Source: Verrucomicrobiota bacterium
GTDB lineage: Bacteria > Verrucomicrobiota > Verrucomicrobiia > Opitutales > Opitutaceae
Assembly (NCBI GenBank): GCA_023386835.1
Contig: JAEWIY010000197.1
Coordinates: 1 to 23,091, forward strand
DNA length: 23,091 bases
Reading direction: 5' to 3'
Shown here: piece by piece, positions 7,123 to 15,124 of the stretch
Layout: every line of letters begins with the position of its first letter
Position numbering within the stretch: the first letter of the stretch is position 1
The notes under the pieces: model-generated
Told to the model about the DNA's origin: nothing
The model's database searches: none
Seen by the model: the letters and a program-made list of their open reading frames with translations, nothing else
Program-made: the position numbers and the translations under genes

Positions 7123-9888
7123 TCAGGGCACTTCGTAAATCTCCACAATGGTTTTCCCACTGGAGCGGCTCGGACCTTCGACGTGCACGGTGTACTCTCC
7201 GGGTTCGAGGTTGATCAGTAGCGCTGCATCCTTGGAATCCGGACCGATGTATCCAAACGCTCCGGCACGGTTGGCGGCCGCTTTGACCATCGGATCCCCT
7301 CCCCAATCGGTATTCTCCGCGATCACCGTTTCCCTTCGATAGAGCGTCAGACGCGGGTCTGATAGCAGATCACTCTCGGGAATGCCATGTGGCTTCAACG
7401 ACGGGCCCGCGGCGCGGATAAGAACCGTCTTTGGGCCTGTCCCAAGGACGACAAAGCCAGCGATGAGGCGCGACGATTCGGGACTGATGCGGGCCAACGT
7501 CGAAAGGTTCACGAAGCGAGATCCGTTCTCTCGATCGGCATCGTAGATCTCGACCAAGGCCAAGCCCGCAGGAGAGTTCGCGGTCGTCACATGTGCCGTA
7601 TACGCGGCCGGCTGAAGCGTGCTCACCAGCGCGGAATCAGGTGAGCCAGCCGCTAACGAAAAAGCCCCAACAGCGCTCATGGAAGATGAAGGAGCACTTT
7701 CTGCCGACCAATCGTCATTCCCGTGAATTCTTTCTCCAGTCGCGGAGAAAACATCGAGGCGAGGATTCTCCAAAATTGTCTGAGTCACACCATGCGGCAA
7801 CAAACCAGGGCCGATGGCACGCATCAGCGTCGGCTCCGCTGCCAGGCCTCGGATCACAAAACCCGCGATCAATAAGTCATCACCTGACCCGGCCCGTTTG
7901 AGCACCGAAAGGTTGATGAAGTCCGCCTCGTTATAGAGCCGTTCGGCAGCCAGAATTGCTCCGCGCGACGTGGTGACGTACAAGCGTCCGTCCCTTCCTG
8001 CCGCAATGCCGCTCGGGACGTTGAAAGGTCTAGTGCCATCTTCCGCTTCATGGAAGAAGAATTCGGGTGCAGAAATCGTTGTCACCTGCCCATTCGGTTC
8101 GACTGCCCGAACGAAACTCCCCCTCGCCTCAGTCACGTACACTATGCCGTCTGAACCAACGGTGAGCCCATGCAAGAAGCCAAATTGCGCCTCCGCGCCG
8201 CGGCCGTCGATTGACCACCCCTCCTGACTACCTGCGAGCGTAGTGACCTCTCCTTCAGAAGTGACTTTTCGGATTCGACTCGCGTCACCAACATACAGGA
8301 CGCCATCTTCGGAAATCGCGAGCAGCGTCGGATAGGCAAATTGAGCGCTGGTCCCTTTTCCATCGGACGTCCCGGGAACTCCGGCGGTGCCCACGAAAGT
8401 ACTCACCTCACCTGATGGAGTAATCCGACGGATGACGCGATTTCCACGATCCGCTACAAGCAAGTCTCCCCTTGGATCAACCACCAGCCCACTTGGATAG
8501 GTGAAGGCGGCCGAGGAACCAACACCATCAGCGTAACCTTCGCGGCCGTCTCGTCCCGCGAGCACTGAGATCGTGCCATTCGGATCAATACGGCTGATGA
8601 TGTGGCGGTTTGGGCGGGTGAAGAAGATCCGGCCGTCGCGATCCACGGCGATTGAAGAGGTGCTATCAATGACTGAGTTTCCGTCAGAATCGTTCACCGA
8701 TCCCACAATCGTACTCACCTGTCCAGTGACAGCATCGATCTTCCTCAGACGCCGCGTATCCACAATGTACAGATCTCCGGACGGCCCGATTGCGACGGCC
8801 TGTGGATCCCTGAATCGTGCCTCAGCCGAGGCGCCGTCCGTCGCTCCTCGAATGGGATCGCCGATCAACTTCGAAACCGCCCGCGATGAACTCACGCGTG
8901 CGATGGTATGTTGCCACGCGTCGGCGACGGCGATCCGGTCGTTTCGTCCCGCCGCAAGTGCGTCGGGGCTGCTGAAAGGCCAATTTCGTGCGGCATCGAG
9001 GGGCGCACCTTGGACCAACGCGCCATCCCCGCGTACCCACCAACTGAGTACACCCGCATTTGAGATGCGGTAGATTCCACCGCCGCCCATGTCCCCCACC
9101 AAAACACTGCCATCGCCCAGCGCAGCGATAGACACAGGCCAGCTTAGTGCGTCCTGCGGCGAGGCAGCCACCCCCCATTGTTCGAATTGTCCTGGAAACC
9201 GGGAACGCCAGACCGTCCGGTAAACGGCGTCCGTGAAGTACACAATGTCGTTGGTGTCGACGTCGACCGCCCAGCTCGTCAGGGCCATGCCACCGTAGAA
9301 TAGGCTGGTGATGCCATCTGTACTTATCCGCCGGATACTCGGACCATCTGCCACATAGATCACCCCCTTGGAGTCAACCGCAACATCCCACATCTCATAG
9401 AATAGCGCCTGGTGAGCAGGGGACGGCTGATAGATGCTCATACCTCCTCCACCAGCAACCGTGCTCACGATTCCATCGGTCGAAAGTTTTCGGACGCGAC
9501 GATTTCCCTTATCTGCAATGTACAAATCCCCTTGAGGACCAAAGGCCAGCCCGTGCGGCTCCGAAAAGGTCGCTTGCAGTGCGGATCCGTCAGCGCGCCC
9601 TCGCGTTCCCGGCACGCCCGCTACAATGGTCATGGTCCCATCGGTGTCGACCTTACGGAGGACGTGATAGGTGGTGTCGCTGAAATAGAGGTTGCCTTGC
9701 GCGTCATACGCCACGCCGCGAGGTGCGCCCATCTGCGCAACACCGCCGGCGATCTGCGCAAAGAGCAAACGCGGGGCATCGTCTGCTCGGGCAGACACTA
9801 TGCTAAGGGCGAGTAAGAAGACGAGAAAGCCCCAGCGGGCGAACCATCGGGATAGTAGCAGCATGGAGACGGTTAGGTATCGCGGCAT
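7123..9888 (-). CDS. Secreted NHL-repeat protein with duplicated C-terminal domain
   Basis: This 921-residue exported protein has a signal peptide (hydrophobic core about 20-33, likely cut near ARA, 33-35). From about 55 to 660 it contains roughly twelve degenerate repeats of the form GVAxDxxGNLYVADxxNxxIRKIxxDGxVSTxAG, consistent with two six-bladed NHL beta-propellers. Residues about 662-790 and 793-921 are two homologous domains: both open with F-(I/V)-NLS, contain LIAGFV, (M/I)RA-GP and a D-W motif, and end in VEIY. Such paired domains recur, to my knowledge, in large secreted proteins of Opitutaceae. There are no catalytic motifs; an extracellular binding or adhesion role is a guess. The start could also be the ATG at 9864, which leaves a cleaner signal peptide. 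By eye its codon use is less GC-biased than its neighbours. It converges on the AttH-like gene with a 7-bp gap. Confidence 0.88.
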   Translation of the reverse strand: MPRYLTVSMLLLSRWFARWGFLVFLLALSIVSARADDAPRLLFAQIAGGVAQMGAPRGVAYDAQGNLYFSDTTYHVLRKVDTDGTMTIVAGVPGTRGRADGSALQATFSEPHGLAFGPQGDLYIADKGNRRVRKLSTDGIVSTVAGGGGMSIYQPSPAHQALFYEMWDVAVDSKGVIYVADGPSIRRISTDGITSLFYGGMALTSWAVDVDTNDIVYFTDAVYRTVWRSRFPGQFEQWGVAASPQDALSWPVSIAALGDGSVLVGDMGGGGIYRISNAGVLSWWVRGDGALVQGAPLDAARNWPFSSPDALAAGRNDRIAVADAWQHTIARVSSSRAVSKLIGDPIRGATDGASAEARFRDPQAVAIGPSGDLYIVDTRRLRKIDAVTGQVSTIVGSVNDSDGNSVIDSTSSIAVDRDGRIFFTRPNRHIISRIDPNGTISVLAGRDGREGYADGVGSSAAFTYPSGLVVDPRGDLLVADRGNRVIRRITPSGEVSTFVGTAGVPGTSDGKGTSAQFAYPTLLAISEDGVLYVGDASRIRKVTSEGEVTTLAGSQEGWSIDGRGAEAQFGFLHGLTVGSDGIVYVTEARGSFVRAVEPNGQVTTISAPEFFFHEAEDGTRPFNVPSGIAAGRDGRLYVTTSRGAILAAERLYNEADFINLSVLKRAGSGDDLLIAGFVIRGLAAEPTLMRAIGPGLLPHGVTQTILENPRLDVFSATGERIHGNDDWSAESAPSSSMSAVGAFSLAAGSPDSALVSTLQPAAYTAHVTTANSPAGLALVEIYDADRENGSRFVNLSTLARISPESSRLIAGFVVLGTGPKTVLIRAAGPSLKPHGIPESDLLSDPRLTLYRRETVIAENTDWGGDPMVKAAANRAGAFGYIGPDSKDAALLINLEPGEYTVHVEGPSRSSGKTIVEIYEVP

Positions 9889-10248
9889 GCTTGGTGGCGT
9901 TCGAATAGGGACAAACCTGAATCGCTGATGACCCTGGATCGGGAATGTTGTTGTCGCATCTCTCCCGCGGAGTCGCGCGACCCCGCCCAGTCAAAGCCGG
10001 TTGAGGAGAAAACGAGCGGCTAAAGAATGGCCGGGACCGTCATTGTCCGACCCCGGGGTGCAGAATGGGGCATGCAAAAAACCAAAGCTCTCGCGGAACG
10101 TCGAAGGCCGGCCGGCAAGTCGCTGCGGAGCAAGAACACTTTGCGACACGGCGGGTCGGACAGCGCGGCCGAGGGCCGGTCGAAGAAAGATCAAGCGGAT
10201 GATTTGTCCTCGCGAGCCGACGTCGGACTCCGACACGGTTCCGGGTCC
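9889..10248. other. Intergenic region, divergent NHL gene / nuclease gene
   Basis: This 360-bp stretch separates two divergent genes and must carry both promoters, but I see no convincing -35/-10 pair. The nuclease frame stays open upstream to an ATG at 10027, which has a GAGGAG sequence further upstream (around 10002). That 74-residue extension is Arg/Lys/Ser/Gly-rich and unlike the conserved nuclease start. A palindrome GCCGGCCGGC occurs near 10107. Nothing else is recognisable. Confidence 0.4.
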
Positions 10249-11424
10249 ATGCGCTTCCTTCACACTGCTGATTGGCAACTCGGAAAACCGTTCGCCGGAG
10301 TGGAAGATCCGGCCAAGCAGGCCCTGCTGCGGCAGGAGCGCCTCGCGTGCCTGGCCCGCGTTGGCGAAGTCGCGCATGAGCATGGCGCGGAGTTCATCGT
10401 GGTCAGCGGCGACCTGTTTGATTCTCCACACGCCACCAAAGCGACGGTCGCAGCGGCCTGTGCGGCCATCGGCGCCCTGAAGCTTCCGGTGTACGCCATT
10501 CCAGGCAATCATGACCACGGTGGTCCCGGCGGGTTGTGGGAGCAGCCGTTTTTTCAACGCGAAGCGCAGCAACTCGCCCCCAACCTGCAGGTCCTGTTGC
10601 GCGCAGAACCGGTCCGACTGGAGAGCGCGGTGCTACTCCCCTGCCCGTTACTCCGGCGTCACGAACCCGAGGATACAACGCTCTGGCTCCGTGACCCGGT
10701 GTTGGTGGCCTCGCTCGACGACCGCCCGCGGATCGTGCTGGCCCACGGCAGCGTGCAGGGATTTGGCAGCTCGGCAAGCCACGGTGCTGACGACGGGGCG
10801 GTCGCGGGGACCAACTACATCGATCTCGCCCGGTTGCCCGAGGGCGCGTACGACTACGTGGCTTTAGGCGACTGGCATGGCATGAAACAGGTTGGCACCC
10901 ACGCCTGGTACTCCGGCACGCCGGAACTCGACCGCTTTCCCAAGGGCGGCGATCACGATCCAGGCCAGGTACTGCTCGTCACGGTGCACCGCGGCGCCGC
11001 GCCGGAGGTGAAGCCGATCCGGACGGCCCGGCTCGCGTGGCACGGGCTCTCGTTCCACTGCGCCGATGACGCCGGAGTGGCCCAGCTCCACGCCGAGCTC
11101 GCCGCGCTCATCGCACAACGCGTTGACCAAGACCTCCTGCAACTTGAGCTGACGGGAACCCTGAGCCTTTCAGCGACCACTCAACTCGAACAATCGCTCG
11201 AGTCACTCCAAGCCCGGCTGCTGCGGTTGAAACTTAACAATCGCGTCGTGCTGGCGCCGTCACCCGCCGAGATCGATGCCCTGACCACGCGGAGCGGCGA
11301 TCCGCTCATCGCCCGCGTCGCGACTCGCCTCGCCCAAGCCAAAGAGGGCGCCGGCGAGGAGGCTGAACTGGCGCGTCTGGCGCTCCGGCTCCTGCACTCG
11401 ACCTGCGTCGCGGCCGACGTATGA
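10249..11424 (+). CDS. DNA repair exonuclease, SbcD/Mre11-YhaO-like
   Basis: This 391-residue calcineurin-like metallophosphoesterase is the nuclease half of an SbcCD/Mre11-Rad50-type pair. It shows the motifs HTADWQLGK (5-13), VVSGDLFD (51-58, metal-bridging D55), PGNHDH (85-90), a LAHGS motif near 165, and GDWHG (207-211). Two positions differ from the canonical SbcD/Mre11 pattern: motif I is DxQ instead of DxH (Q10), and the last motif is GDWH instead of GHxH. I believe a bacterial subfamily with a YxALGDWHG signature exists, so this is a subfamily trait rather than damage. The start was placed at the ATG of MRFLHTADW, as in most family members, rather than the upstream ATG at 10027. The SbcC-like ATPase follows 40 bp downstream, so co-transcription is likely. 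Confidence 0.9.
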   Translation: MRFLHTADWQLGKPFAGVEDPAKQALLRQERLACLARVGEVAHEHGAEFIVVSGDLFDSPHATKATVAAACAAIGALKLPVYAIPGNHDHGGPGGLWEQPFFQREAQQLAPNLQVLLRAEPVRLESAVLLPCPLLRRHEPEDTTLWLRDPVLVASLDDRPRIVLAHGSVQGFGSSASHGADDGAVAGTNYIDLARLPEGAYDYVALGDWHGMKQVGTHAWYSGTPELDRFPKGGDHDPGQVLLVTVHRGAAPEVKPIRTARLAWHGLSFHCADDAGVAQLHAELAALIAQRVDQDLLQLELTGTLSLSATTQLEQSLESLQARLLRLKLNNRVVLAPSPAEIDALTTRSGDPLIARVATRLAQAKEGAGEEAELARLALRLLHSTCVAADV

Positions 11425-11438
11425 AACTCCACCGCGCG

Positions 11439-11464
11439 TTCACCCCTCTTTCCTCTCGCCTACG
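11439..11464 (+). promoter_or_regulatory. Pyrimidine-rich leader before the SbcC-like gene
   Basis: The sequence contains TTCACCCCTCTTTCC, followed by a C/T-rich run up to the ATG at 11465, with no SD. It matches the leader of the LolD-like gene at 14 of 15 positions, including an identical TTCACCCCTCT. It lies between two genes of one likely operon, so it is more likely a translation-related element than a promoter. This is inference. Confidence 0.4.
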
Positions 11465-14296
11465 ATGCGCCTGATTTCGGCCACGCTCCGCCACTACCGC
11501 GTTCACCGCGAACTGACTGTCGAATTTGATCCTGGACGCACCCTGATCGGCGGCCCCAATGAGTCAGGCAAGAGCACGCTCGTGGAAGCGATCCATCGCG
11601 CGCTCTTCCTGCGAGCCAAGGGCACCTCTGAGACGCACCAGTTGATGGAGTCCACGCGCCACGGTGGAAAACCGGAGGTGGAACTTGTGTTCGAACAAGG
11701 CGGGACAACGTATCGTCTCCACAAGCGCTTTAGCGGCGCGTCGGGCACGGTGACACTGACCCCGGGTGGCCGCGCGGCGTTGTCGGGTGCAGCCGCGGAA
11801 GAGGCGCTCGCCCGTTTGTGTGGCGTCGACAACGGCGCGCGGGCCAAGGCGAGCGCAGAATTTTGGTCTCACCTTTGGACGTGGCAGGGCACCTCAACCG
11901 AGAATCCGGCCGAGCATGCCGAGCGGCAGAAGGACGCCTTGCTGCAACGACTCGGACAGACTGGCGGAGCGGCCAATCTTATCCAGTCCGAACGGGATGC
12001 CCGCGTCGCCGGCGCGATCTCAGCGCAACGCCAGGCCTTGTTCACGCAGCGCGGTGAACCCAAGGCGAACACCGACCTCGCGCGAGCCGTCGAGGAGGAC
12101 TGTGCGGCGGAAGCCGCGCTTGCCGCCGCTCGCGAACGACTGGACCGGATGCACCAGACGTTGCAGGAGCACGGCCAGGCGGTGGCGTTGTTGGCCGAGT
12201 CTGAACGGGCACTCGCGCGCCTGGAAAAGGAACATCGCGAGAACCAGGTGAAACTCGCGCAAGTAACCGAGCTGCGAAACCGTGAAGGTGTCGAAAGCGA
12301 GGCCGCGCAGCGCACTGAACGTGAACTCACCCAGCGCCAGCAGATCGCGCTGGAGATCGCCGCGCTGGAACGCCGGCGGGATGAAGCGAGCCGGGCGTTG
12401 GCGCCTCTTTCCGCCGAGGCGGATCGTCAGCGCGCCACGCGCGAAGTCGCGCAAGCCAGTCTGCAGGAAGCCGAGCGCGCGCAGGCCCAGGCGGAAGAAC
12501 ACGTCCGCCACTGCCGGCTGCATCACGAACTCGCCGGGACCCAGCTCGCGCTCGTGGAGAAGCGGATCCTGGCGGAAGAACTCAAGGCGCGCGCAGCACA
12601 GGTGGCGGAGTTGGAAAAACAGCTGGCCCAGTCGCGCTCGGAGCTGGCCCAGCTCCCGCGCGTCGAGGCCGCGCAGCTGCAGCGTTTGCGTCAATTGGAA
12701 GAAGCCCGCGTGCGCGCGGCGGCGACGCTCCAAGGCGTGGCGACCAGCTTCGAGGTGCTGGCCACCGATGTGCCAGTAGCCATCGGCGACTCAGTGGTTG
12801 AAGCCGGCCAGCCACGCGTGCTGGTCGACGAAACGGAGATCAGGATCGGCGCCAACGTGCACCTGCGGATCCGACCCGGTGGCGGCAAGGGTCTGCGCGC
12901 AGCGCGCGAGGACGCCCACGAGGCGGAGTCGAAGCTGCGCCAAGCCTTGGACGAGCTGACCGTCGCTTCGCTCACGGAGGCGGAAAACGTGGCCCGGCAA
13001 CGCGAGACGCTGGAACTCCGTATCCGAAATGAGGCGACGCGGTTGTCCGATCTCGGAGCCCCGAACCTCGCCGCCCGCTTGCACGAGTCTTCAGAAGCGA
13101 TCGCCCGGCTGACAGCGGAGATCGGGCGTCGGCAAACGGCTTTGGCCCAACCCGCCGAGCTACCGATCGACGGTGACGGTGCCCGCGCTTTTGTTGACGC
13201 GGCGGCGGCCGCGTTGCGCGAAGCGGAACTCAAAGCGCAACAGGCCCGGGCGTTGCGCGAAGCGAACGTACGCCAGGCTGCGTCGGCCGAAGTCGCGCAG
13301 ACGCAGGCGCACACGGCAGCCGAACAGAAGCGTCGCCTGCTGGCCGAGGCGGACGCACAATTGCAATTGATGCGCGCGCAGCATGGCTCCGACGAAGTCC
13401 GGGCGGAACACCTGCAACGCGCCAGGACCGAACGCGACACCGCTCACGCGCGTCTGCGGAACACGCGGGCGCAACTCGCCGCTCTTTCACCCGACGACGT
13501 GGCGGCCGACCGCGTGCGTGTCGAACGCGCGCTGGAGCAGACGCAGCGCACCCGGCATGAGGCGGAGGTTCGGCGTCAGGTGGCGCAACGCGCGCTGCAG
13601 AGTGATGGCACGCAGAATCCGGAAGAGGAACTGGAGTTGGCGGAGGCGCGCTGTGAAGCGGCGGCCGCGCGTGAGGCGAGCCTCCGTCGTCAGGCGCGGG
13701 CCGTGCAGTGGCTCGACGATCTGTTTCGAGCGGAACGGCAAGCGATGTCTGATCAGTTCACGCAGCCACTCCTCGAGAAGGCGGCCGGTTACGTGCAACG
13801 CGTGTTCGGCCCCGGGGCCCGCTTGGAAATGCGGCTCGAGAACAACGTGTTCTCCGGGCCCATGCTGATCCGCCCCGGTGAGGCAGGCGGCGCCACGCCT
13901 TATTCCAGTCTCAGTGGAGGCACGAAGGAACAGGTGGCGGCGGCGCTTCGCCTGGCGATGGCTGAAGTGCTGGCGGCGGACCACGGTGGGTGCCTGCCCG
14001 TCGTGTTTGATGATTCGTTCGCGTTTGCGGATCCGCAGCGGGTGCAGGTGCTGCAACGGATGCTCGACCTGGCCGCCACACGCGGGCTGCAGGTGATCGT
14101 CGCGACGTGTACGCCGTCCGATTACATGGCGCTGGGCGCCCAAATCGTGCTGTTGACGCCCACGTCGGGCACGTCGGTCGACGGCCCGTTCTCGTCGGTC
14201 ACTGCGAACACCGCGTCGTCGCGCGTCGGCAAGAGTGGCGCAGCCACGATCGTGGACTTGGCCGGCGAAACTGCGACCGAGCCGGCAGCGCGCTGA
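11465..14296 (+). CDS. SbcC/Rad50-like AAA ATPase (YhaN type)
   Basis: This 943-residue ATPase is the partner of the preceding nuclease. The N-terminal head has Walker A GGPNESGKST (29-38). The C-terminal head has the ABC signature LSGGTKEQ (about 816-823) and Walker B VVFDDS (846-851, D849 and D850). Between them run long Glu/Ala/Arg/Gln-rich coiled coils (roughly 180-430 and 480-760), broken by a short beta-rich insert near 430-475. I see no CxxC, so the zinc hook of classical SbcC/Rad50 is absent, as in YhaN-type proteins. A Ser/Thr/Ala-rich tail of about 50 residues follows the head. The complex is expected to tether and process DNA ends in the cytoplasm, driven by ATP. The start has no SD. 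The NESGKST form of the P-loop is typical of this subfamily. Confidence 0.92.
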   Translation: MRLISATLRHYRVHRELTVEFDPGRTLIGGPNESGKSTLVEAIHRALFLRAKGTSETHQLMESTRHGGKPEVELVFEQGGTTYRLHKRFSGASGTVTLTPGGRAALSGAAAEEALARLCGVDNGARAKASAEFWSHLWTWQGTSTENPAEHAERQKDALLQRLGQTGGAANLIQSERDARVAGAISAQRQALFTQRGEPKANTDLARAVEEDCAAEAALAAARERLDRMHQTLQEHGQAVALLAESERALARLEKEHRENQVKLAQVTELRNREGVESEAAQRTERELTQRQQIALEIAALERRRDEASRALAPLSAEADRQRATREVAQASLQEAERAQAQAEEHVRHCRLHHELAGTQLALVEKRILAEELKARAAQVAELEKQLAQSRSELAQLPRVEAAQLQRLRQLEEARVRAAATLQGVATSFEVLATDVPVAIGDSVVEAGQPRVLVDETEIRIGANVHLRIRPGGGKGLRAAREDAHEAESKLRQALDELTVASLTEAENVARQRETLELRIRNEATRLSDLGAPNLAARLHESSEAIARLTAEIGRRQTALAQPAELPIDGDGARAFVDAAAAALREAELKAQQARALREANVRQAASAEVAQTQAHTAAEQKRRLLAEADAQLQLMRAQHGSDEVRAEHLQRARTERDTAHARLRNTRAQLAALSPDDVAADRVRVERALEQTQRTRHEAEVRRQVAQRALQSDGTQNPEEELELAEARCEAAAAREASLRRQARAVQWLDDLFRAERQAMSDQFTQPLLEKAAGYVQRVFGPGARLEMRLENNVFSGPMLIRPGEAGGATPYSSLSGGTKEQVAAALRLAMAEVLAADHGGCLPVVFDDSFAFADPQRVQVLQRMLDLAATRGLQVIVATCTPSDYMALGAQIVLLTPTSGTSVDGPFSSVTANTASSRVGKSGAATIVDLAGETATEPAAR

Positions 14297-14325
14297 GACG
14301 GCGGGCGATCGCGCTCCGCTGTCTC
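14295..14325 (+). terminator. Stem-loop at the end of the SbcC-like gene
   Basis: GAGACGGCGG (14295-14304) pairs with CCGCTGTCTC (14316-14325): nine Watson-Crick pairs and one G-U, with an 11-nt loop. It begins within the TGA stop codon. No U-run follows, so a classical intrinsic terminator is not shown; it could be an mRNA 3'-end stabilising hairpin. Confidence 0.35.
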
Positions 14326-14390
14326 CAGTTCGTCACGACAGCGTATTGCGGCCGCACTGCCGGTTGGCAGCTACACCCGACGTCGCGCGG

Positions 14391-14684
14391 TCAATCGCAT
14401 TGCCGGGCCGCGCTCAGTAGTCGGGGCGATCCGCGCAGTCGGTCGCGCCAGTCGGTCGGGTGCCGCGATTGGAAGTCGCGCAGCTTGCGCAGCGACGAAC
14501 ACCGGAGGCAGCGCTGGTAACAGCAGTTCGGATTCAGCCGATGCGTCTCAAAGGGCGGAGGCTCGGGCGCTCTATTCGCAGCGCCGGTGGCCGCGGACGC
14601 CGATGAAAGTCCAATCCCAGACGCGTTTGGCAAAACTGCGCCCGCCTTGTGCGCACCGGAGGGACTTTCCGGGCTCAGCGGCAC
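14391..14684 (-). CDS. Hypothetical small Cys-rich protein (doubtful)
   Basis: This is a 97-codon frame in an otherwise gene-poor 690-bp stretch. The first half is rich in Ala, Ser, Pro and Gly. The second half is more protein-like, with CCYQRCLRCSSLRKLRDFQ (about 54-72) followed by a basic RHPTDWRDRLRG segment. Four Cys in a C-C-x3-C-x2-C pattern could bind a metal. The third codon positions are mostly G or C in the second half, which is compatible with coding. I do not recognise a family and see no SD. It could equally be a decayed fragment of a longer gene or a chance frame in GC-rich DNA. The complementary strand has a direct repeat CAGTCGGTCG (14436-14445 and 14449-14458) within it. Confidence 0.3.
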   Translation of the reverse strand: MPLSPESPSGAHKAGAVLPNASGIGLSSASAATGAANRAPEPPPFETHRLNPNCCYQRCLRCSSLRKLRDFQSRHPTDWRDRLRGSPRLLSAARQCD

Positions 14685-14942
14685 GGCGGGGTAAGTGAAT
14701 CAGACACGCTGGCGATCCCTGAGTTTGACACGTTCCCAGAGGTGATGGGTTGGCGGCGATTTGAAGTCAGAAGCAACAACTTAGGCACTCGTTGACAGGC
14801 CAGCAAACCGGTTCCTGAAGACCGTCCTGCGCCAGCAGCTCACCCTTTGGCGCAAATGCAAATGGCGCACCGTTTCCCCAGTGTGGCGCGACGGTGAAAA
14901 GGATCCAAGTGAACCGGCAAATCACTTCCCGATATCGGTTGC

Positions 14943-14971
14943 TTGACTAACGCGAAACCGCATTCAGCAAT
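14943..14971 (+). promoter_or_regulatory. Possible promoter of tRNA-Lys
   Basis: TTGACT (14943-14948) matches the -35 consensus at 5 of 6 positions. After 17 nt comes AGCAAT (14966-14971), a weak -10 (3 of 6). Transcription would start around 14978, about 9 nt before the mature tRNA. The -10 overlaps the inverted repeat at 14958-14975. The call is tentative. Confidence 0.25.
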
Positions 14972-14975
14972 GCGG
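14958..14975. repeat. Perfect inverted repeat 11 nt before tRNA-Lys
   Basis: CCGCATT (14958-14964) and AATGCGG (14969-14975) are exact reverse complements around a CAGC centre, an 18-nt dyad. It could be a protein site, a hairpin in the pre-tRNA leader, or the end of an upstream transcript. No T-run follows. Confidence 0.6.
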
Positions 14976-14986
14976 GCGGCCATTGC

Positions 14987-15061
14987 GCCGGGATAGCTCA
15001 ACGGTAGAGCAGTTGACTTTTAATCAATTGGTTCAGGGTTCGAATCCCTGTCCCGGCACCA
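14987..15061 (+). tRNA. tRNA-Lys (anticodon TTT)
   Basis: A full cloverleaf can be drawn. The acceptor stem is GCCGGGA (14987-14993) paired with TCCCGGC (15051-15057). The D-arm is GCTC/GAGC (14996-15010). The anticodon stem is GTTGA/TCAAT with loop CTTTTAA, placing TTT at 15019-15021. The variable loop has 5 nt, and the T-arm is CAGGG/CCCTG with loop TTCGAAT. Discriminator A15058 is followed by an encoded CCA (15059-15061). The anticodon TTT with A37 decodes AAA/AAG, lysine. No integrase or duplicated 3' end is visible nearby, so it is not evidently an attachment site. Confidence 0.97.
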
Positions 15062-15124
15062 AAAAGGTGCAGAATAGTCGCTCCGAGGCCGAGCCACGCT
15101 TCGTATGCACATTCCTGATGCGCG

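Larger units (their letters stand above)
14685..14986. other. Non-coding stretch upstream of tRNA-Lys
   Basis: I see no credible coding frame in these roughly 300 bp. Composition is closer to balanced than in the flanking genes. The only structured parts are at its right end: a possible -35 and a perfect inverted repeat, listed separately. It could contain the remains of lost genes, but no recognisable fragment was found. Confidence 0.4.

Noticed and set aside
12020..13490. Long minus-strand frames opposite the SbcC-like gene
   Set aside because: They are Arg/Ala/Ser-rich shadows of the coiled-coil coding sequence with no domain signature.
14300..15061. Integrated element at tRNA-Lys
   Set aside because: No integrase, no duplicated tRNA 3' end and no mobile genes are visible on either side.
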